Source: Pseudonocardia sp. DSM 110487 (GTDB lineage Bacteria > Actinomycetota > Actinomycetes > Mycobacteriales > Pseudonocardiaceae). Taken from it: 64,000 bases of DNA. The notes under the pieces are model-generated. The model was not told where the DNA came from. It did no database searches and saw only the letters and a list, made by a program, of their open reading frames with translations. This document shows, piece after piece, positions 16,501-24,344 of the stretch; position 1 is the stretch's first letter, and each line of letters opens with the position of its first letter. The stretch is from NCBI RefSeq assembly GCF_019468565.1, contig NZ_CP080521.1, positions 9,238,001 to 9,302,000 of the forward strand, read 5' to 3'. Position numbers and translations under genes: made by a program.

Positions 16501-16585
16501 GGCGGTCACCGTCGCGTATGCGCGGGGGTTGCTGGCCCCGCCGGACCGGGAGACAGTTCCCCCCTTGAGCAATACCCCTGGGTAA
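13505..16585 (+). CDS. LAL-type LuxR transcriptional regulator with AAA ATPase domain
   Basis: The protein has 1026 residues, typical of large ATP-binding LuxR (LAL/MalT-like) regulators. An N-terminal AAA domain opens with LVGRRHEVSAL, the Walker A motif GDAGVGKS lies at about 43-50 and Walker B in LLVVEDLHW near 155. A long TPR-like helical region fills about 380-930. The C-terminal LuxR helix-turn-helix is at about 950-1015 (LTPRERSVLALVAEGRTNRQVG, two parts). These proteins are ATP-dependent activators, often of antibiotic or sugar pathway genes. The P450 and acyl-CoA ligase begin 43 bp downstream on the same strand and are the obvious candidate targets. Confidence 0.9.
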   Translation: MTDVARLGVGIELVGRRHEVSALTAALERAAIGKPTGLLMSGDAGVGKSRLVAEAVGRATAAGFTVLVGRCLDTAESALPYLPFTEIVGALAATRPELVAEHVALRHLLPGGLARTAATGEQRDLGQLQVFDAVLSVLDELAASMPALLVVEDLHWSDRSSRDLLFFLLSRLTGQRLVVLVTYRSDDLHRRHPLRPLLSELVRLPQVERIDLAPLGARESLELVRKLADGGLPEPKLRRIARRSEGNAFFAEELVSASSDGLPHGLVEVLVARIEGLSTTTQRVLRIASVAGRWVSHRGLSAVSGLSDDDLEQALREAVAHHVLIAADTEPGAIGADDGYQFRHALLREAIYHELLPGERSRVHARYAELLAVAGGTGPRGVAEPGRAAELAHHAMAGHDLRLALAASVQAAMEADDREAPAEVLLHAERAIEMWRAVPDAEAVAGVDECSVTRWAAWGASSTGDPDRGIALGRRALELAEERGDPAFTARIGQRYALRLLDLAGREQEALTTARRALKLLEREPPSSELAWIHTTLARVLTRIDRFTEAVAEAETALAVARHLPDGPDDHLDAAKADALVSLAVCAEYGGDPERARQLLGEAKRLARPSGNLAVELRTFYSLGISLLDEGRLAEAGAEFAAGEERAAATGTTWSAYGLNLRVAHVIARFMRGEWDAAEAAAEIAGESVSAVVATRLAAAGLLTAVGRGRFAAAERRLAELRDSAQVDDQVILLMGQAGAEAALWQGRPDEAARRAREAIADLEFGSFTELTPHLGRILLGALGAAAHVEMAQAGLQPVEEATAAAREMVRIAEQAAERGLPRAGTLGPEGTAWLRRARAELIRLTGDDPAAWRQVADAFGYETGGAGPCSGPAPVGYRQAYALMRHAEAVLAGGGSHALAEPDLRAAYATATALGAEPLAGALRELARRAGVQLEPAAASPEPAGPHPLTPRERSVLALVAEGRTNRQVGAELFISEKTVSVHLSRVMAKLGASSRTEAVTVAYARGLLAPPDRETVPPLSNTPG

Positions 16586-16589
16586 CTAA

Positions 16590-16611
16590 TGTGGATGTGA
16601 TCGGATCCACA
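16590..16611. promoter_or_regulatory. Palindrome upstream of the P450 gene
   Basis: TGTGGAT and ATCCACA arms flank eight bases, ending 18 bp before the P450 ATG and just upstream of its GGGGGAGG ribosome binding site. It may be an operator or part of a leader hairpin. Confidence 0.35.
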
Positions 16612-16628
16612 ACGGGGGAGGTCCAACG

Positions 16629-17903
16629 ATGGGCACCAGCACAGCGACGACCACCTGGGCGGGGCGGCCGGACCTGTCCGACATCGGGTTCTGGACGTTG
16701 CCGATCACCGAGCGTGCCGCCGCCTTCGCCGCCCTCCGGGAGCACGAGCCGGTGCCGTTCTTCCCCGAACCGGACATCGGGCTCCCCCGCGGGCCCGGCT
16801 TCTGGGCCCTCACCAGGCTGGACGACCTCGCCGAGGCCAGCCGCAACGCCACGGTGTTCACCTCGGGCAAGGGCGCCACCAACGTGGTGGACCAGCCCCC
16901 GGAGTTCCGCGAGTTCTACGGCTCGATGATCAACATGGACGATCCGCGGCACGCCCGGCTGCGGCGCATCGTCTCCCGCGGGTTCACCCCGAGGCGGCTC
17001 GCCGACCTCACCGACGAGGTCAAGCGCACCGCGAGCGCCATCGTCGACGACGTGATCGAGCATGGCGAGTGCGACGCGGTCACCGCGATCTCCGCGCGCC
17101 TGCCGTTGAAGATCGTGTGCGACATGATGGGCGTCCCCGCGAGCCAGTACGGGTTCGTGTTCGACCGCTCCAACATCATCCTCGGACCGGCCGACCCGGA
17201 GTACGTCGCCGAGACCGACAACATCGTCGTTGCCCTCCTGCAGGCGGGGAACGACCTGGCCGAGCTGATGCGCGACCTGGGCAGGCACCGCGTCGAGAAC
17301 CCCACGGACGACGTCACGTCGGCCCTCGTCAACGCGGAGATCGACGGCGAGCGGCTCACCCCCGACGAGCTGGCGAGCTTCTTCATCCTGCTCGTCGTCG
17401 CCGGCAACGAGACCACCCGCAACGCGATCAGCTGGGGCCTGCACCTGCTCACCGAGCACCCCGAGCAGCGGGCCGCGTGGCTGGCCGACATCGACGGCGT
17501 CACGCCCACCGCCGTGGAGGAGATCGTCCGGTGGGCCTCCCCGGTGATCTACATGCGGCGCACGCTCGCCGTCGACGCCGTGCTCGGCGGCCAGCAGATG
17601 CGCGAGGGCGACAAAGTCGCGCTGTTCTACTGGGCGGCCAACCGCGACCCCGCGCACTTCGGCGACCCGGACGCGTTCGACGTCCGCCGCTCGCCCAACC
17701 CGCACGTCGGATTCGGCGGAGCTGGCCCGCACTTCTGCCTCGGGGCGCACCTGGCGCGCCGGGAGATGACGGTGATGTTCCGCGAGCTGCTCACCCGCGT
17801 GCCTGACATCGCGGCCACCGCACCGCCGCAGCGGCTGAAGTCGATGTTCATCAACGGGATCAAGCGCCTGCCGGTGGCGTTCACGCCCGGTGGGGTGCGG
17901 TGA
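16629..17903 (+). CDS. Cytochrome P450, CYP124/125/142-like
   Basis: All P450 hallmarks are present in 424 residues: the I-helix oxygen-activation motif VVAGNETTRNA, the K-helix ExxR in EEIVRWASP, and the haem loop FGGAGPHFCLGAH with the ligand cysteine at about residue 370. The C-terminal INGIKRLPVAFTPG and overall layout resemble the mycobacterial CYP124/125/142 group, which oxidises methyl-branched lipid or cholesterol side chains; that substrate assignment is inference. GGGGGAGG precedes the ATG. The stop overlaps the ligase start, so product activation with CoA may follow oxidation. A ferredoxin is not encoded nearby. Confidence 0.9.
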   Translation: MGTSTATTTWAGRPDLSDIGFWTLPITERAAAFAALREHEPVPFFPEPDIGLPRGPGFWALTRLDDLAEASRNATVFTSGKGATNVVDQPPEFREFYGSMINMDDPRHARLRRIVSRGFTPRRLADLTDEVKRTASAIVDDVIEHGECDAVTAISARLPLKIVCDMMGVPASQYGFVFDRSNIILGPADPEYVAETDNIVVALLQAGNDLAELMRDLGRHRVENPTDDVTSALVNAEIDGERLTPDELASFFILLVVAGNETTRNAISWGLHLLTEHPEQRAAWLADIDGVTPTAVEEIVRWASPVIYMRRTLAVDAVLGGQQMREGDKVALFYWAANRDPAHFGDPDAFDVRRSPNPHVGFGGAGPHFCLGAHLARREMTVMFRELLTRVPDIAATAPPQRLKSMFINGIKRLPVAFTPGGVR

Positions 17904-19561
17904 TGGACTACCCGGAGGTGGCGGTCGGCGCGATCCTCGCGGGCTCGGCGCGCCGCTTCGGGGAGCGCACGGCCGTGCACTACTACGGCCGGGAGCTCAC
18001 GTTCGCGCGGCTCTACACGCGGGCTGCAGCGTTCGCCCAGGCATTGGGCGGCGCGGGGATCGGGCGCGGCGACGTCGTGGCGCTGCACCTGCCGAACTGC
18101 CCGCAGTACCCGATCGCGTACTACGGCACGCTCATGGCGGGCGCCACGTTCTCGCCCGCCAACCCGCTGCTCCCGCCGGACGACCTGGCCGCGCAGCTCG
18201 CCGACTGCGGCGCCGTCGCCGCCGTCACATGGGCACCCGCCGCGCCCGCCCTCGCGGCCGCGCTGCCGCGCACCCGGATCCGGCTCGTGCTGGCCACCGA
18301 CCGCGCGCAGGCGCTCGACCCGCGCACACCGGCCCACGTGCCGGGCATGCAGGACTTCGAGGCGTTCCACGCCGACGCTCCGCAGACCCCGCCCGACGTC
18401 CCGGTCGACGTGTACTCCGACCTCGCGCACCTCGCCTACACGGGCGGCACCACCGGACGCTCGAAGGGCGTGCGGCTCTCGCATCGCAACGTCGTGGTCA
18501 ACACCCTCCAGTCCGCGTGCTGGGGCTCCGGGTCCGTACCCGCCCTCGACGCGCACGGCGACCTCGTGCTCGACCAGGTCGAACCGCCGGAGGAGCGGCC
18601 GGTGCGGCTCGGCACCGGGTGCGCCGTCACCGTCACCCCGTGGTTCCACGCCATGGGGACGATCGGCGGCATGAACGCGCCCGTGCTGAGGGGCGACGCG
18701 CTCGTGCTGCACGACCGGTTCGACCCGGGCGCCTACCTCGCCGACGCCGAGCGGTTCCGCGTCACGACGCTGGGCGGCGCCCCTCCGCTCTTCGGAGGGC
18801 TGCTGCGGCACCCCGACTTCGCCGCGAGGGACCTCTCGTCGGTTCGGTCGATCACCTCGGGGGCCGCTCCGATGCCGCTGGAGATGATCGAGGCGCTGCG
18901 CAGGCGGCTCGGGCCGGATGTCGTGATCTCGGAGGGATACGGCCTCACCGAGGTCACCATGGTTGCCACGCAGGGTCCGCTCGCCTGCTCGGCGGTGCGC
19001 AAGCCCGGCACGGTCGGGCCGCCGGTGTACGACACCGAGATCCGCATCGTCGACCCGGCCTCGTTCGACCTGACGCCGCTGCCTGCGGGCGAGCCGGGCG
19101 AGGTGTGCATCCGCGGACCCCAGGTGATGGCCGGCTACAAGGACCGCCCCGAGGAGACGGCAGCGGCGCTCGTGGACGGTTGGCTGCGCACGGGCGACGT
19201 CGGCACCCTCGACGAGGACGGCTACTTGTCGATCGTCGACCGCAAGAAGGACATGCTGCTCTACAAAGGCTACAACGTGTACCCCCGGGAGCTGGAGGAG
19301 CTGCTGCACATGCGGCCGGGCGTGGTGGGGGCAGCGGTCGTGGGCAGACCGGACCCGGTGGCGGGCGAGTTGCCGGTTGCGTTCGTCGTGGCGCCCGGTC
19401 TCGACGCTGCGGACGCCACATCGCTGATGGAAGCGGTCAACGCGCAGGTGCTGCCGTACAAGCGGCTGCGCGAGGTGCACCTCGTGGACGAGATCCCGGT
19501 CTCGGCCGCGGGCAAGGTGCTCAAGCGGGCGCTCCGCGACCGCCTGACGCTGCAGGGTTAA
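17903..19561 (+). CDS. Acyl-CoA synthetase (AMP-binding family)
   Basis: The protein of 552 residues has the ANL-superfamily core motifs: the P-loop-like YTGGTTGRSKG near residues 179-189, EGYGLTE around 350, the TGDVGTLDEDGYLSIVDRKKD hinge region (two parts) and the C-terminal catalytic lysine in PVSAAGKVLKR. It activates a carboxylic acid as acyl-AMP, then acyl-CoA. The start overlaps the P450 stop (TGATG); a GTG three bases earlier is also possible. The tight coupling suggests it activates an acid made or later used by the P450. Confidence 0.9.
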   Translation: MDYPEVAVGAILAGSARRFGERTAVHYYGRELTFARLYTRAAAFAQALGGAGIGRGDVVALHLPNCPQYPIAYYGTLMAGATFSPANPLLPPDDLAAQLADCGAVAAVTWAPAAPALAAALPRTRIRLVLATDRAQALDPRTPAHVPGMQDFEAFHADAPQTPPDVPVDVYSDLAHLAYTGGTTGRSKGVRLSHRNVVVNTLQSACWGSGSVPALDAHGDLVLDQVEPPEERPVRLGTGCAVTVTPWFHAMGTIGGMNAPVLRGDALVLHDRFDPGAYLADAERFRVTTLGGAPPLFGGLLRHPDFAARDLSSVRSITSGAAPMPLEMIEALRRRLGPDVVISEGYGLTEVTMVATQGPLACSAVRKPGTVGPPVYDTEIRIVDPASFDLTPLPAGEPGEVCIRGPQVMAGYKDRPEETAAALVDGWLRTGDVGTLDEDGYLSIVDRKKDMLLYKGYNVYPRELEELLHMRPGVVGAAVVGRPDPVAGELPVAFVVAPGLDAADATSLMEAVNAQVLPYKRLREVHLVDEIPVSAAGKVLKRALRDRLTLQG

Positions 19562-19592
19562 CAACCGGCGAACGGCGCGCGATAGCACGGGC

Positions 19593-19796
19593 ATGGCCGC
19601 TCCTGCCGCGATCCACCCTTCCCGCGCCACGCGTCGACGACGGGCCGCACGGGTGCGCGCCGGCATCGAGCTGGTGGGCTACGCGGGCACCTTCATCACG
19701 CTCGCGGCGATGCTCGTGCTCGCGGCCACCGCGGGCGCGCTCGCCGACGGCATGCCGGCGAACGGGTCGGCCGTGACCGCGACGTACGAGCGCTAG
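19593..19796 (+). CDS. Small single-span membrane protein, function unknown
   Basis: The 67-residue product has a strongly basic N-terminus (RATRRRRAARVRAG) followed by one clear hydrophobic helix (GYAGTFITLAAMLVLAATAGAL). It begins 31 bp after the ligase stop and ends before the hairpin at 19831. No good ribosome binding site is visible. It may be real given the helix and the usual codon bias, but I assign no function. Confidence 0.45.
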   Translation: MAAPAAIHPSRATRRRRAARVRAGIELVGYAGTFITLAAMLVLAATAGALADGMPANGSAVTATYER

Positions 19797-19830
19797 CGGC
19801 CCGCGTGCCGAGACCGATCGGAGCATCGGT

Positions 19831-19880
19831 GGTGGTCCCGATGCGGGCCGGCGCTGGGGCGCCGGCCCTGCTCGACCACC
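19831..19880. terminator. Nested hairpin between convergent genes
   Basis: Inner arms GGGCCGGCGC (19845-19854) and GCGCCGGCCC (19859-19868) with a 4-nt loop are enclosed by GGTGGTC (19831-19837) and GACCACC (19874-19880). It lies between the plus-strand ligase group and the minus-strand gene ending at 19893, so it may end both transcripts. Confidence 0.7.
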
Positions 19881-19892
19881 GGAACGGGTCCG

Positions 19893-20120
19893 CTATGCGG
19901 CGTCGGCCTCCGCGGCGGGCTGCGGGATCGGGGACTTGAGCACGTGATCGACGAGTCTCATCACGAGCTGCTCACCGCCGAGGCGGTACCCGAACTCCTC
20001 CCACGTGAGCAGCTCGCGGGAGACCAGTTCACCGACCGGCCCGGGGTACAGCCGGGTCGCCCGGAAGGCCGCAGCGCGTAGCCGCATCTTCTCGTGATGG
20101 TCCATAGGGGCGGGATCCAT
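19893..20120 (-). CDS. Small conserved-looking protein, function unknown
   Basis: The ATG at 20120 has GGAGGTGA six bases upstream, a strong ribosome binding site, giving 75 residues. The sequence is helical and polar with the segment RELLTWEEFGYRLGGEQLVMRLVDHVL. No signal peptide, membrane segment or metal site is seen. I do not recognise the family. It diverges from tenA across a 262-bp gap. Confidence 0.6.
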   Translation of the reverse strand: MDPAPMDHHEKMRLRAAAFRATRLYPGPVGELVSRELLTWEEFGYRLGGEQLVMRLVDHVLKSPIPQPAAEADAA

Positions 20121-20297
20121 TCGACTCACCTCCGCAGAGCAATGCGGTCCGACGCGCTCGGCGCTGAGTCGCCGCCCGTGGGTGGTTCCATGGTGAACTA
20201 CCGGTGTCGGGACGCAAGAGAGAAGCATACGGAAGAGTGAGCGACATCTCATTTCCTGGCCACCTCTCCAGCCGCGCCGTGTGACCAGGTCATTCCC

Positions 20298-20331
20298 TGC
20301 AATTGCGTGAGCAAACCTCTGGTGCAATTGC
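20298..20331. promoter_or_regulatory. Paired TGCAATTGC boxes upstream of tenA
   Basis: Two identical TGCAATTGC boxes, each holding the palindrome GCAATTGC, start 25 bp apart and end about 50 bp before the tenA start. The rest of the 20121-20382 gap shows no other structure. They look like an operator pair in the tenA promoter; I saw no TPP riboswitch. Confidence 0.45.
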
Positions 20332-20382
20332 CTGGATTCAGGTGGGTTCCGCCTGGCCCGCGGCCGTCGTAGCGTCGCAGCC

Positions 20383-21069
20383 ATGGCGACCCCGGCCCGC
20401 TCCACCCTGCGCACCCGCGACGTCCTGTGGGCGGACGTCGAGGATGTGTACTCCGCGATCCTCGCCCACCCGTTCCTCACCGGGTTGGCCGACGGGACGC
20501 TGCCCCGCGAGTCCTTCCGGCACTACATCGTCCAGGACGCGCACTACCTGCGCGGCTACGCGCGGGCGCTCGCGGTCTGCGCGGCCAAGGCGCCGGACGA
20601 GAGCGGCACGGTGATGTTCGCCGAGCACGCGGCGCAGGCGATCGCGGCCGAACGCGACCTGCACGCCGCGCTGATGGCCGAGCTCGGCTCCTCGCCGGAG
20701 GTGGCGGCGCTGGAGCCGGTGGCGCCCACCACGCAGGCGTACGTCAGCTACCTGCTCGCCACCGGTTACGGCGGGTCGTTCGCGGAGGCGCTCGGCGCGG
20801 TGCTGCCGTGCTACTGGATCTACGCGAGGGTCGGCGACGAGCTGCTCGCACGCAGCTCGCCCGACCCGCTCTACGCGCGCTGGATCGCGATGTACGGCAG
20901 CGACGAGTTCCAGGCGGTCGTCGACTCGGTGCTCGAGCTCACCGACCGCGTGGGGGAGACGCTCTCCGGCACCGAGCGCGCGCTGATGCGCCAGCACTTC
21001 CGGCGCACGTCGACGTACGAGTGGATGTTCTGGGACGCCGGGTACCGCCGGGAGGTTTGGCCGGTCTAG
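20383..21069 (+). CDS. tenA: TenA-family aminopyrimidine aminohydrolase (thiaminase II)
   Basis: The 228-residue all-helical protein matches TenA: HPFLTGLADGTLPRESFRHYIVQD near the N-terminus (two parts), the active-site cysteine at about residue 143 in VLPCYWIYARVG, the IAMYGSDEFQ segment and the C-terminal EWMFWDAGY with conserved Glu/Trp. TenA releases hydroxymethylpyrimidine from degraded thiamin for salvage. No other thiamin gene is next to it. Its promoter region carries the TGCAATTGC pair. Confidence 0.9.
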   Translation: MATPARSTLRTRDVLWADVEDVYSAILAHPFLTGLADGTLPRESFRHYIVQDAHYLRGYARALAVCAAKAPDESGTVMFAEHAAQAIAAERDLHAALMAELGSSPEVAALEPVAPTTQAYVSYLLATGYGGSFAEALGAVLPCYWIYARVGDELLARSSPDPLYARWIAMYGSDEFQAVVDSVLELTDRVGETLSGTERALMRQHFRRTSTYEWMFWDAGYRREVWPV

Positions 21070-21074
21070 GACAC

Positions 21075-21470
21075 TCAGCGCTGGTCGAGGCGGTCGGGGA
21101 TGAGGACGTGGAGCAGGAAGCTCACGACACCCACCACGATCGCCCCGAGGAATGCGGCGCCGAACCCGCCGACCCCGAACGGAAGGCCGAGCCCGTCCGC
21201 GATCGCGCCGACGAGCATGAAGAGCAGCGCGTTGACCACCAGTCCGATGAGGCCGAGTGTCAGCAGGTAGAACGCGCAGCCGACCGTTTTGATCAGCGGC
21301 TTCAACACGGCGTTGACGAGCCCGAAGATCAGCGCGACGCCGATCAGCGTGCCGACGCGGGTTCCGGTGGTGCCGGCCGTGTTGTCGATGCCCGGCACGA
21401 TCAACGTGGCCACCCACAGGCTGACCGCGACCACGGCCACCCGGATGACGAGCGCGAGAGCGTTTGGCAT
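21075..21470 (-). CDS. Phage-holin-superfamily-IV-like small membrane protein
   Basis: The 131-residue protein has four hydrophobic spans (about 5-25, 38-58, 62-88, 98-122), with the LIFGLVNAVLKPLIKTVGCAFYLLTLGLIGLVVNALLF stretch (read in parts) typical of the PF04020 family. Members are common in actinobacterial chromosomes and are not proof of phage origin; their role is unknown. It starts five bases after the stop of the beta-lactamase-like gene, so it is the second gene of that operon, and converges on tenA. Confidence 0.8.
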   Translation of the reverse strand: MPNALALVIRVAVVAVSLWVATLIVPGIDNTAGTTGTRVGTLIGVALIFGLVNAVLKPLIKTVGCAFYLLTLGLIGLVVNALLFMLVGAIADGLGLPFGVGGFGAAFLGAIVVGVVSFLLHVLIPDRLDQR

Positions 21471-21475
21471 CGGGA

Positions 21476-22708
21476 TCAGTCCACCAGCGCCTGGTTGACC
21501 AGCGCGCGCAGCTGCGACCGGATCGGATAGGTGCTCGACGGGAGCAGCTGGGTGAAGAACATCGCGGTGACCTCCGCGGCCGGGTCGACGTAGAACGCGG
21601 TACTGGCGAGCCCGCCCCAGGCGAACTCGCCCTCGTGCGCGAGTGTCTTGCCCGCGGCCGCGTCCAGGACCACCGACACGCCGAGGCCGAACCCGATCCC
21701 CCGGTTCGCCGACTCCGAGGAGATCGGCCTGCCGTACAGCTCGAGGTCGGCACCGCCGGGCAGATGGTTGCGGGTCATGTAGGCGACGGTGTGCGGACCG
21801 AGCAGCCGTACGCCGTCGAGCTCGCCGCCGCGGGCGAGCATCTGGGAGAAGCGGTGGTAGTCGGCCGCCGTGGAGACCAGCCCGCCACCGCCCGACAGGA
21901 ACGTCGGCTCGCGGGTGGCGTTGTCGCCGAGGGACGTGTTGCGCAGCAGCCCGCCCGCTGGGTCCGGCATGTACAGCCCGGCCAGCCGGTCGAGCTCGTC
22001 GGGCGCGACGGAGAACGCGGTGTCGTTCATGCCGAGGGGCGCGAGCACCTCCTCGGCGAAGAAGGTGTCCAGCCGCTGCCCGGACACCACCTCGACGATG
22101 CGGCCGAGCACGTCGGTGGCCACCGAGTAGTTCCACTCGGAGCCCGGCTCGAACAGCAGTGGGAGCGACGCCCACACGTCGCACGCGGCGGCGAGGTCCA
22201 TCCCACGGGGAGCGCCGAACTCGAAGCCCTTCGCGCGGTAGATCTCGTCGACCGCGTGGGCGTGGTGCCAGCCGTATGTGAGCCCCGCGGTGTGGGTGAG
22301 CAGGTGCCAGATGCGCATCGGCTCGGAGGCGGGCACCGTTCCGGGGTTCGCCGCCGAGCCGGCCCGGTACACCCGCATGTCGGCGAAGGCCGGGATGTAG
22401 CGGGACACCGGGTCGGTGAGCTCGAGCAGGCCGCGTTCGTAGAGCATCAGCACGGCCACCGACGTGACCGGCTTGGTCATCGAGTAGATGCGCCAGATGG
22501 TGTCGTCACCGACCGGCCGCTGCGCCTCGACGTCGGCGAGGCCGTGGTGGGCGAGCAGCGCCACCCGGCCGCGGCGCGCGACCGCCACCGTCCAGCCGGC
22601 GAGCCTGCCCTCGTCGACGTACCGGCGGTAGTGCGAGGCGACCCGCTCCAGCCGCTGCGCGTCGAACCCGACCTCTTCGGGCTCCGCGTCCACCTTGAGC
22701 TCTGCCAC
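21476..22708 (-). CDS. Serine hydrolase of the beta-lactamase/class C family
   Basis: The protein of 410 residues shows the SxxK motif at S76-M-T-K79 in RIYSMTKPVTSVAVLM, the YSV segment near 200 as the Tyr-x-Asn equivalent, and an HEGEFAWGG segment near 365 in place of HTG/KTG. These features match EstB-like esterases and other non-lactamase members of family VIII. No signal peptide is visible, so it is probably cytoplasmic and more likely an esterase than an antibiotic-resistance enzyme. The GTG start at 22708 precedes VAELKVDAEPEEVGFD. It is coupled to the membrane protein downstream. Confidence 0.82.
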   Translation of the reverse strand: MAELKVDAEPEEVGFDAQRLERVASHYRRYVDEGRLAGWTVAVARRGRVALLAHHGLADVEAQRPVGDDTIWRIYSMTKPVTSVAVLMLYERGLLELTDPVSRYIPAFADMRVYRAGSAANPGTVPASEPMRIWHLLTHTAGLTYGWHHAHAVDEIYRAKGFEFGAPRGMDLAAACDVWASLPLLFEPGSEWNYSVATDVLGRIVEVVSGQRLDTFFAEEVLAPLGMNDTAFSVAPDELDRLAGLYMPDPAGGLLRNTSLGDNATREPTFLSGGGGLVSTAADYHRFSQMLARGGELDGVRLLGPHTVAYMTRNHLPGGADLELYGRPISSESANRGIGFGLGVSVVLDAAAGKTLAHEGEFAWGGLASTAFYVDPAAEVTAMFFTQLLPSSTYPIRSQLRALVNQALVD

Positions 22709-22759
22709 GGAGCCGACAGTACCGCCGGTTGATCGCCCCCGGCCGGTGGACGGGGCAGG

Positions 22760-23293
22760 GTGGGGAGCGTGGAGAGCACCCTCAGCGCCGTCGTCGTCCC
22801 CGTGCCCGAAGCCGAGCCCCGCGTGGGCGCCCTGCGCGCCGCGTTGGACCCGTCCGCCGCGCTCGGCGTGCCCGCGCACGTGACGATCCTGTACCCGTTC
22901 GTCCCGCCTGCCGCCATCGACGACGGCGTGCTGGCCACGCTCGGCGAGGTGTTCGCCGCTGTGCCGGCGTTCGAGGTCGGGTTCTCGAAGGTGAGCTGGT
23001 TCGGCGAGGAGAGCATGTGGTGGGCGCCGGAGCCTGCCGAGCCGTTCGTGGCGCTGACCCGTGCGGTGTCCGCCCGGTTCGGGCTACTCCCGTACGAGGG
23101 CGCGCATGCCGGCATCACGCCCCACCTGACCATCGGGCACGGGGCGCCGATCGAGCGGCTGCGCGCCGCGGAGGCCGAGGTCGCCGCCGGGCCGCCGGTG
23201 GGCGCGACCGTGCGGACCGCCGTGCTCATGACCGGCTCGCGGGCGGCGGCGTCGTGGACGACGATGGCCGAGCTCCCGCTCGGCGAGGGATGA
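22760..23293 (+). CDS. 2H phosphoesterase / 2'-5' RNA ligase family protein
   Basis: Two HxT motifs, HVTILYPFVPP near residue 40 and HLTIGHG near 125, mark the 2H phosphoesterase fold. Family members open cyclic phosphates or join RNA ends; the substrate here is unknown. The protein has about 177 residues; a GTG three codons downstream (22769) is an equal choice. It diverges from the beta-lactamase-like gene by 51 bp and is followed closely by the patatin gene. Confidence 0.78.
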   Translation: MGSVESTLSAVVVPVPEAEPRVGALRAALDPSAALGVPAHVTILYPFVPPAAIDDGVLATLGEVFAAVPAFEVGFSKVSWFGEESMWWAPEPAEPFVALTRAVSARFGLLPYEGAHAGITPHLTIGHGAPIERLRAAEAEVAAGPPVGATVRTAVLMTGSRAAASWTTMAELPLGEG

Positions 23294-23300
23294 TCCGCCT

Positions 23301-24299
23301 GTGGGCGGGACACGGCGGGTCGGAACGCGCGACTCGCCGCGTCGGGACGTCGCACTCGCCCGGTTGGCCGGCGACGACGAGGTGCTGCGTGCTCTGCTGC
23401 GGCGGCGGGCGGCCGGCAGCAGGGCCGACGGGAACCGGATCGCGCTGGCCGTGAGCGGCGGCGGGATGCGCGGCGCGTACGCGGGTGGGATGGTGCACGC
23501 GCTCACCGACGCCGGGCTGGCCCCGTTCTTCGACGTGGTCTACGGCAGCTCCGCGGGGGCGTTCGTCGGCGCGGGGCTGCTGCTGGGCAGCGGACACGGG
23601 TCGGCGGCGATCTTCCACGAGGACATGGCGCGCCGGGAGTTCATCGACCCGCGCCGGTTCCCGCTCCGCCCGCTGGTGTCGCTGGACCACCTGCTCGACG
23701 ACGTGCTCGTCCACTCGAAACCGCTCGACTGGGATCGACTGCGGGACTCACCCGCGCCGCTGCGCGTGATCGCCACCGCGCTCGACGACCTGGCGCCGCA
23801 CGTCCTCGAGCCGACTACGTCGGCGGAGTGGAAGCTCGCACTGCGGGCCACCGCGTCGATCCCACTCCTCGCAGGCCCCGCCGTCGAGCTGCACGGACGG
23901 CGCTGGATCGACGGCTCGGTCGGCGAGCCGCTGCCGGTGCTGCGCGCGCTCACCGAAGGGGCGACGCACGTCCTCGCACTGTTCACGCGGGCGGCGTCGG
24001 AACTGCGGCGCGGCGATCCGGGCGGGCCTGCCGGCTGGGCGCGCGCCCTCGACCGGCTCGCACCCGGTCTCGGCCACATGGCGCAGGAGACCCGGCGGCA
24101 CGCCCCCGTGCTCGCCGTGCTCGAGGACGCCGCGCACCCCTCGCGCGACGGCGCCCACCTGCTGGCAGTGCTCCCGCAGCGCGACGAGGGGGTTCGCGGT
24201 CTCACCACCGACGTCGCCCGTGTCGAGCGGGCCGCACAGGCGGGTTACGGTGCGGTCGTCGCCGCCCTCGCCCGCGTGAGGGACCCGCGGGTCGAGTAG
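23301..24299 (+). CDS. Patatin-like phospholipase
   Basis: The 332-residue protein has the patatin oxyanion motif GGGMRG at about 53-58, the nucleophile elbow GSSAG at about 83-87, and a DGS motif near 203 as the aspartate of the Ser-Asp dyad (family consensus DGG/A). It likely hydrolyses acyl esters of phospholipids or related lipids. It resembles the YjjU/RssA-like bacterial patatins. No signal peptide is evident. It follows the RNA-ligase-like gene by seven bases. Confidence 0.87.
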   Translation: MGGTRRVGTRDSPRRDVALARLAGDDEVLRALLRRRAAGSRADGNRIALAVSGGGMRGAYAGGMVHALTDAGLAPFFDVVYGSSAGAFVGAGLLLGSGHGSAAIFHEDMARREFIDPRRFPLRPLVSLDHLLDDVLVHSKPLDWDRLRDSPAPLRVIATALDDLAPHVLEPTTSAEWKLALRATASIPLLAGPAVELHGRRWIDGSVGEPLPVLRALTEGATHVLALFTRAASELRRGDPGGPAGWARALDRLAPGLGHMAQETRRHAPVLAVLEDAAHPSRDGAHLLAVLPQRDEGVRGLTTDVARVERAAQAGYGAVVAALARVRDPRVE

Positions 24300-24344
24300 C
24301 GCCGGTCCTACTCGACCACCGGGAGGGCTGCTTAGGGTGGGCGG

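Noticed and set aside
20121..20382. TPP riboswitch upstream of tenA
   Set aside because: I did not find the conserved CUGAGA or ACCUGA segments of the THI element in the gap.
21075..21470. Holin-like protein as sign of a prophage
   Set aside because: No other phage genes are nearby and this membrane family is common in actinobacterial chromosomes.
21476..22708. Antibiotic-resistance beta-lactamase
   Set aside because: SxxK is present but a signal peptide is absent and the C-terminal motif is not KTG; an esterase-type member is more likely.
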